A stretch of DNA of 64,000 nucleotides from Rikenellaceae bacterium. Lineage in GTDB: Bacteria; Bacteroidota; Bacteroidia; Bacteroidales; Rikenellaceae. The notes below the pieces were generated by a model. It searched no databases and was not told the DNA's origin. It worked only from the letters and a program-made list of their open reading frames with translations. Positions within the stretch are counted from its first letter, which is position 1. Every line of letters begins with the position of its first letter. Positions 59,750 to 64,000 of the stretch are shown here, in pieces. Position numbers and translations under genes: made by a program. The stretch is from NCBI GenBank assembly GCA_015060045.1, contig SUZH01000008.1:36092-100091 (forward strand), in the 5' to 3' direction.

Positions 59750-60433
59750 ATGAAAAAGAATTATAACTACACACGACGTAAGCTGTACCTGCCCGAGTAT
59801 GGACGTCACATTCATGAGATGATCGATTCGCTGCTCTTGATTGAGGATCGGCACGAACGCAATCGCCAGGCACGCGCTGTGATTGCCGTGATGGGCAACC
59901 TCTTTCCCTTGTTGCGCGACACGGCAGATTTTACCCATAAGTTGTGGGATCATCTCTTTATTATGTCTGATTTTCAGCTGGATGTAGATTCTCCCTATCC
60001 GCGTCCTTCGCGCGAGGATCTGACGATTCAGCCCCGCCGATTGCAGTATTCTCAGTCGCCGATTGCCTATAAACATTACGGCAAACATGTCCAGCGCATG
60101 GTCAAGGCGTTGGCCGAAGAGGATCCGTCGCGTATTGGCGAATCGATCGATTGTCTGGCGCGCTACATGCGGACGAAGAGCTTTGAGTACAATCAGGAGC
60201 ACCCGAACAACGAGGTGATCGTAAAAGATATCCGTCGCATGTCCGACGGTGCTATCGAACTGGATGAATCGGCCTTGCAAAATATCCGAAGCGATTACAA
60301 GCAAAACCAATCGGCCCATCCTTCGCGTGGTCAAGGGGCCCGCAATGTCCGTCCGATGGGTAAAATGCGCCCCGGTCAGCATAGCCGTAACCACCCAAAA
60401 AACAATTTTCAGCACCGCAACCCCTCGAAATAG
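59750..60433 (+). CDS. DUF4290 domain protein
   Basis: NYTRRKLYLPEYGRHIHEMIDSLLLIEDRHERNRQARAVIAVMGNLFP. Confidence 0.8.
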   Translation: MKKNYNYTRRKLYLPEYGRHIHEMIDSLLLIEDRHERNRQARAVIAVMGNLFPLLRDTADFTHKLWDHLFIMSDFQLDVDSPYPRPSREDLTIQPRRLQYSQSPIAYKHYGKHVQRMVKALAEEDPSRIGESIDCLARYMRTKSFEYNQEHPNNEVIVKDIRRMSDGAIELDESALQNIRSDYKQNQSAHPSRGQGARNVRPMGKMRPGQHSRNHPKNNFQHRNPSK

Positions 60434-60497
60434 GGCGGCGATTTGGTGAAAATGGGAATTTTGGTTATCTTTGTTATTTGAATAAGACACAAACTCA

Positions 60498-61640
60498 ATG
60501 AATAAGCAATCTCTTATCTTCGCGTTGGCGGCTTTCGCTCTGTGCTGCAGCTGCCAACAGACACAAGTCAGCATCGAGGGCCGTTTGGTGGCCGGTGAAT
60601 CGAAAACGGTCTACCTGGAGCAGGTATCCTCGTTGCGTCAACAGGTAATCGACACGACGGAGCTCGACGAGCAGGGCAACTATCGCTTTGCGTTGGAGGA
60701 GGCCTCCCAAACGCCGTCGCTCTACAACATCCTCTACGACGGGGAGCGCATTCCGCTCTTCGTGAAGGCCGGTGATAAGTTGCAGGTCAGCTCGGTGGGC
60801 AACATCGTTCGCAACTACACGGTCGCCGGATCGGAGGAGTCGGAGCTGCTCCGTGAGTTCTACCAGGCCTTCATCGCCGGTGCACAGCACCTGGAGCAGC
60901 TGGCCAAGCAATTTGCCGATCAGTCGCTTTCGGATGCCGATCGTGCTGCGCTGCTGAAGTCTTACACCGATGAGTATTACGCCATTCGTCGTGAGCAGAT
61001 CAGCTTCATCGCCGAGCACAAGGCCTCGTTGGCTGCCGTCTATGCAATCTACCAGCGTCTGCCGGGTGATCAGCACCTCGCCGATGGCGTGAACGATGTG
61101 TTGCACTACCGTACCGTGGCCGATGCCTTGGAGGAGACCTATCCCGAGTCGCCCTATCTGGTGATGTTGCGTGGCGATATTGCCCGCATGGAGGCAACGC
61201 AGCGCCTGGCCGAGGGAATCACCGAGTCGATGTTCCCCGAGTTGGAGCTGCCCGATATGTATGGCAAGTCAGTAAGCCTCTCGTCGCTCTTAGGTAAGGT
61301 GATCTACCTCGATTTCTGGTCGGCCCAGCTGGGTAACAGCAATGTGCTGAATGCCGAGCTCAAGGAACTTTACGCCAAGTATCACGATGCCGCCACCCCC
61401 TTTGAGGTGTATCAGGTGGCGATCGATACCTCGAAGCCGCTTTGGATCAACACCGTGCAGGAGCAGCAGCTGCCGTGGATCTCGGTGAGCGATCTGCGTG
61501 GTGAGGCTTCCACGGCGCTGGGTACTTACAACGTAACGAAGCTCCCCACCTCGTTCCTGATCGACAAGGAGGGCGTGATCGTGGGTCGTGACCTGCGTGG
61601 CGAGGCGTTGGAGCGCAAACTCCAAGAGCTGACCCGCTAA
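60498..61640 (+). CDS. DUF4369/thioredoxin-fold (TlpA/AhpC-like) lipoprotein without CXXC
   Basis: Lipobox FALCCSC; C-terminal LLGKVIYLDFWSAQLGNSNVLNAELKELYAKY...LGTYNVTKLPTSFLIDKEG. Confidence 0.85.
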   Translation: MNKQSLIFALAAFALCCSCQQTQVSIEGRLVAGESKTVYLEQVSSLRQQVIDTTELDEQGNYRFALEEASQTPSLYNILYDGERIPLFVKAGDKLQVSSVGNIVRNYTVAGSEESELLREFYQAFIAGAQHLEQLAKQFADQSLSDADRAALLKSYTDEYYAIRREQISFIAEHKASLAAVYAIYQRLPGDQHLADGVNDVLHYRTVADALEETYPESPYLVMLRGDIARMEATQRLAEGITESMFPELELPDMYGKSVSLSSLLGKVIYLDFWSAQLGNSNVLNAELKELYAKYHDAATPFEVYQVAIDTSKPLWINTVQEQQLPWISVSDLRGEASTALGTYNVTKLPTSFLIDKEGVIVGRDLRGEALERKLQELTR

Positions 61641-62386
61641 TGCACTATTTCGTCTCCGACATTCATCTGGGTGCCGGCTCCGAGGCCGAGGCACGCGCTA
61701 CCGAGCAACGCTTTGTCGCTTGGCTGGATCGTGTGGCCGAGGATGCCGAGACGATCGTGTTGGCAGGCGATATCTTTGACTTTTGGTTCGAATACCGCGA
61801 GGTCGTTCCGAAGGGTTTTGTCCGCACGTTGGGCAAGATCGCCGAACTGACCGATCGCGGGATTCGCGTTTTATTCTTTACCGGCAACCACGACATGTGG
61901 GTAGGGGACTACCTGCAGCAGGAGTGTGGTGTGGAGCTCTTTACCACGCCGCAAATCCTGACCTTGGGCACGCGTCGCATCTTCGTGGCGCATGGCGACA
62001 ATATGAACATCGACGGGCAGTGGCTTCTGAAGGCGATGAACACGATGTTCCGTTCGCGTGCTTTGCGTTGGTTCTTTTCGTGGTTCGTGCATCCCGATTG
62101 GGCGCTGCGTTTCGGCCATTGGTGGAGTGGCAGTTCGCGTAAACGGCACGCGCAATATGATGCCTTGACCGAGGCACTCACCGAACCTTTGATTGATTAC
62201 GCGCGCACCTATGAGCAGGTGCATCCGCACGAGGTGGATCACTACCTCTTCGGCCATATGCACTATGCGCGCGATTATCGTGCGGAGGGGCTGCACGTGG
62301 TGTTGCTCGGTGCGTGGGATTGCTACCCCTCCTATGCCGTGTTGGATGCGGAGGGTAGTTTACAACTGAAAAAACTCGATCTATGA
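61640..62386 (+). CDS. lpxH: UDP-2,3-diacylglucosamine diphosphatase-like metallophosphoesterase
   Basis: [34 protein letters not shown] motifs. Confidence 0.88.
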   Translation: MHYFVSDIHLGAGSEAEARATEQRFVAWLDRVAEDAETIVLAGDIFDFWFEYREVVPKGFVRTLGKIAELTDRGIRVLFFTGNHDMWVGDYLQQECGVELFTTPQILTLGTRRIFVAHGDNMNIDGQWLLKAMNTMFRSRALRWFFSWFVHPDWALRFGHWWSGSSRKRHAQYDALTEALTEPLIDYARTYEQVHPHEVDHYLFGHMHYARDYRAEGLHVVLLGAWDCYPSYAVLDAEGSLQLKKLDL

Positions 62387-63276
62387 AACAATACCTCGAT
62401 TTGCTGCGCCGCATCAAGGAGGAGGGCGTTGTGCGTGGTGACCGTACGGGCACGGGCACGAAGAGCGTCTTTGGCCACCAGATGCGCTTTAACCTCCGGG
62501 AGGGATTCCCGCTTCTGACGACCAAGAAGGTCTTTCTGAAGGGTGTGATTCATGAGTTGCTCTGGTTTCTGCAGGGCGATACGAATATCCGCTACCTGGT
62601 GGAGAATGGGGTGCATATCTGGGATAACGATGCCTATCGCTACTACAATGAGTTGTGCGTGAAGCATGCCGTGCTGCCCGTAGATCGCGATACGTTCCTT
62701 GCGTCGGCCGGTATGGAGTCGCCGATCGAGGGGTATCGTTTTGGTGATTTGAACCATGTCTATGGCTACCAGTGGCGTTCGTGGCCCAAGGCTGACGACG
62801 GTGTGATCGACCAGATCCAGGCTGCCGTGGAGCTGATCAAGCACAACCCCGAGTCGCGTCGTATCCTGGTCTCGGCCTGGAATGTAGCCGAGGTGGAGGA
62901 GATGGCTCTGCCGCCCTGCCATGTGATGTTCCAATTCTATGTGGCCGATGGCCGCCTTTCCTGCCAACTCTATCAGCGTAGTGCCGATACCTTCCTCGGT
63001 GTGCCGTTCAACATCGCTTCGTATGCCTTGTTGACGATGATGATGGCTCAGGTGTGCGGCCTCGAGCCGGGTGATTTTGTCCACACGCTGGGCGATACGC
63101 ACCTCTACCTGAACCACATGGAGCAGGTTGATGAGCAGCTCGCGCGCGAACCGCGTCCGCTGCCCCGCATGTTGTTGAACCCCGACCGTCAGTCGCTCTT
63201 CGATTTCCGATACGAGGACTTTACGCTCGAGGGATATGATCCGTGGCCGACGATTAAGGCCCCGATGTCGTTCTAA
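62383..63276 (+). CDS. thyA: Thymidylate synthase
   Basis: [61 protein letters not shown]. Confidence 0.97.
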   Translation: MKQYLDLLRRIKEEGVVRGDRTGTGTKSVFGHQMRFNLREGFPLLTTKKVFLKGVIHELLWFLQGDTNIRYLVENGVHIWDNDAYRYYNELCVKHAVLPVDRDTFLASAGMESPIEGYRFGDLNHVYGYQWRSWPKADDGVIDQIQAAVELIKHNPESRRILVSAWNVAEVEEMALPPCHVMFQFYVADGRLSCQLYQRSADTFLGVPFNIASYALLTMMMAQVCGLEPGDFVHTLGDTHLYLNHMEQVDEQLAREPRPLPRMLLNPDRQSLFDFRYEDFTLEGYDPWPTIKAPMSF

Positions 63277-63288
63277 AGTGAAAAACGA

Positions 63289-63768
63289 ATGATTTCTGTC
63301 ATTGTAGCGGTGGCCGAGAATGGCACCATTGGTGATAATAATACGCTTCTGTGGCATATCACGGAGGATATGAAGCGTTTCCGTCAACTCACAACGGGAC
63401 ACCCCGTGGTGATGGGGCGTAAGACCTACGATTCGTTGGGACGTCCCCTGCCGAATCGCCGTAATGTAGTGATTTCGCGCCAGGATCTGGCGATCGAGGG
63501 GTGCGAGGTGGCCCATTCGTTGGAGGAGGCGCTTGCGCTCTTTAAGGCAGAGGAGGAGGTCTTTATTATCGGTGGGGCGCAGATCTATGCCGAGGCGATG
63601 CCCGTGGCCGATCGCTTCTATTTGACCGTTGTGGAGCATCCCTACGGGGGCGATACGGTCTTTCCTGCATGGGATCCGTCGGATTGGCAACTCGTCGAGC
63701 TGGAGCGATTTGAGCAGGGCTCGGCCTATCCCTACCCGTTCCGTTTCGAGACCTACGAACGAAAATAA
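63289..63768 (+). CDS. folA: Dihydrofolate reductase
   Basis: ISVIVAVAENGTIGDNNTLLWHITEDMKRFRQLTTGHPVVMGRKTYDSLGRPLPNRRNVVISR. Confidence 0.96.
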   Translation: MISVIVAVAENGTIGDNNTLLWHITEDMKRFRQLTTGHPVVMGRKTYDSLGRPLPNRRNVVISRQDLAIEGCEVAHSLEEALALFKAEEEVFIIGGAQIYAEAMPVADRFYLTVVEHPYGGDTVFPAWDPSDWQLVELERFEQGSAYPYPFRFETYERK

Positions 63769-63841
63769 AATTTGTTTATAAAATTATTCGGCTGATTTTC
63801 AGCGCATAAAGGTGCAAGGGGAGATTTTCTCCCCTTTTTCT

Positions 63842-63873
63842 TTTGGTTTTGAATCTTTTTTGCCTTATCTTTG
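63842..63873 (+). promoter_or_regulatory. Bacteroidetes-type promoter of tRNA-fMet
   Basis: TTTG (63842-63845) - 20 nt - TATCTTTG (63866-63873). Confidence 0.6.
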
Positions 63874-63891
63874 CAACGCAAAACGATACAT

Positions 63892-63964
63892 CGCGGGGTA
63901 GAGCAGTTGGTAGCTCGTCGGGCTCATAACCCGGAGGCCGGAGGTTCGAGTCCTCCCCCCGCTA
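63892..63964 (+). tRNA. Initiator tRNA-fMet (CAT)
   Basis: CGCGGGGTAGAGCAGTTGGTAGCTCGTCGGGCTCATAACCCGGAGGCCGGAGGTTCGAGTCCTCCCCCCGCTA; GGG/CCC anticodon stem and unpaired C1 typical of initiators. Confidence 0.95.
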
Positions 63965-63966
63965 CT

Positions 63967-64000
63967 AAAGAGGACAAATCGCAAGATTTGTTCTTTTTTT
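63967..64000 (+). terminator. Terminator of tRNA-fMet
   Basis: AGAGGACAAATC-GCAA-GATTTGTTCTTTTTTT. Confidence 0.8.

Overview
The window is chromosomal Bacteroidales-type DNA. Gene content and TTTG-N20-TANNTTTG promoters look Alistipes/Rikenellaceae-like, but that placement is inferred. It is mostly housekeeping: dapF, lptD, amidase, mlaD, mutS2, murF-alr, grpE-dnaJ, mutL, gapA, rpmF-plsX, recN, coaBC, rpoZ, bamD, greA, rho, lpxH, thyA, folA. Carbohydrate genes are interspersed: a GH2 enzyme cut by the left edge, PL22-like oligogalacturonate lyase, GH43, and an HTCS regulator next to PL1 and PL10-CE8 pectin enzymes. Three tRNAs are visible: His(GTG), Arg(ACG) and initiator Met(CAT). I found no rRNA, CRISPR array, transposase or prophage. 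The strongest unexplained signal is a set of four roughly 120-130 nt imperfect palindromes (A-D). Each starts at or within about 10 nt of the stop codon of dnaJ, gapA, rpmF or greA, all in the same orientation relative to the upstream gene. Elements B and C share a core, GCUCA-CAUAC-loop-GUAUG-CUCCGC, on outer arms that differ in sequence but stay paired. This suggests a conserved 3'-UTR RNA structure family. Other points of interest: a likely frameshift in a CotH-family gene; a stem-loop cluster with tRNA-T-arm-like repeats next to tRNA-His; a MutL lacking recognisable endonuclease motifs; a sigma-54 activator with degenerate REC, GAFTSA loop and no Fis domain; a thioredoxin-fold protein without CXXC; a DUF3127 protein ending in an SSB-like DDLPF tail; and a 26-aa tandem duplication in the HTCS sensor. 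All calls come from reading sequence and the supplied translations; no database search was run.
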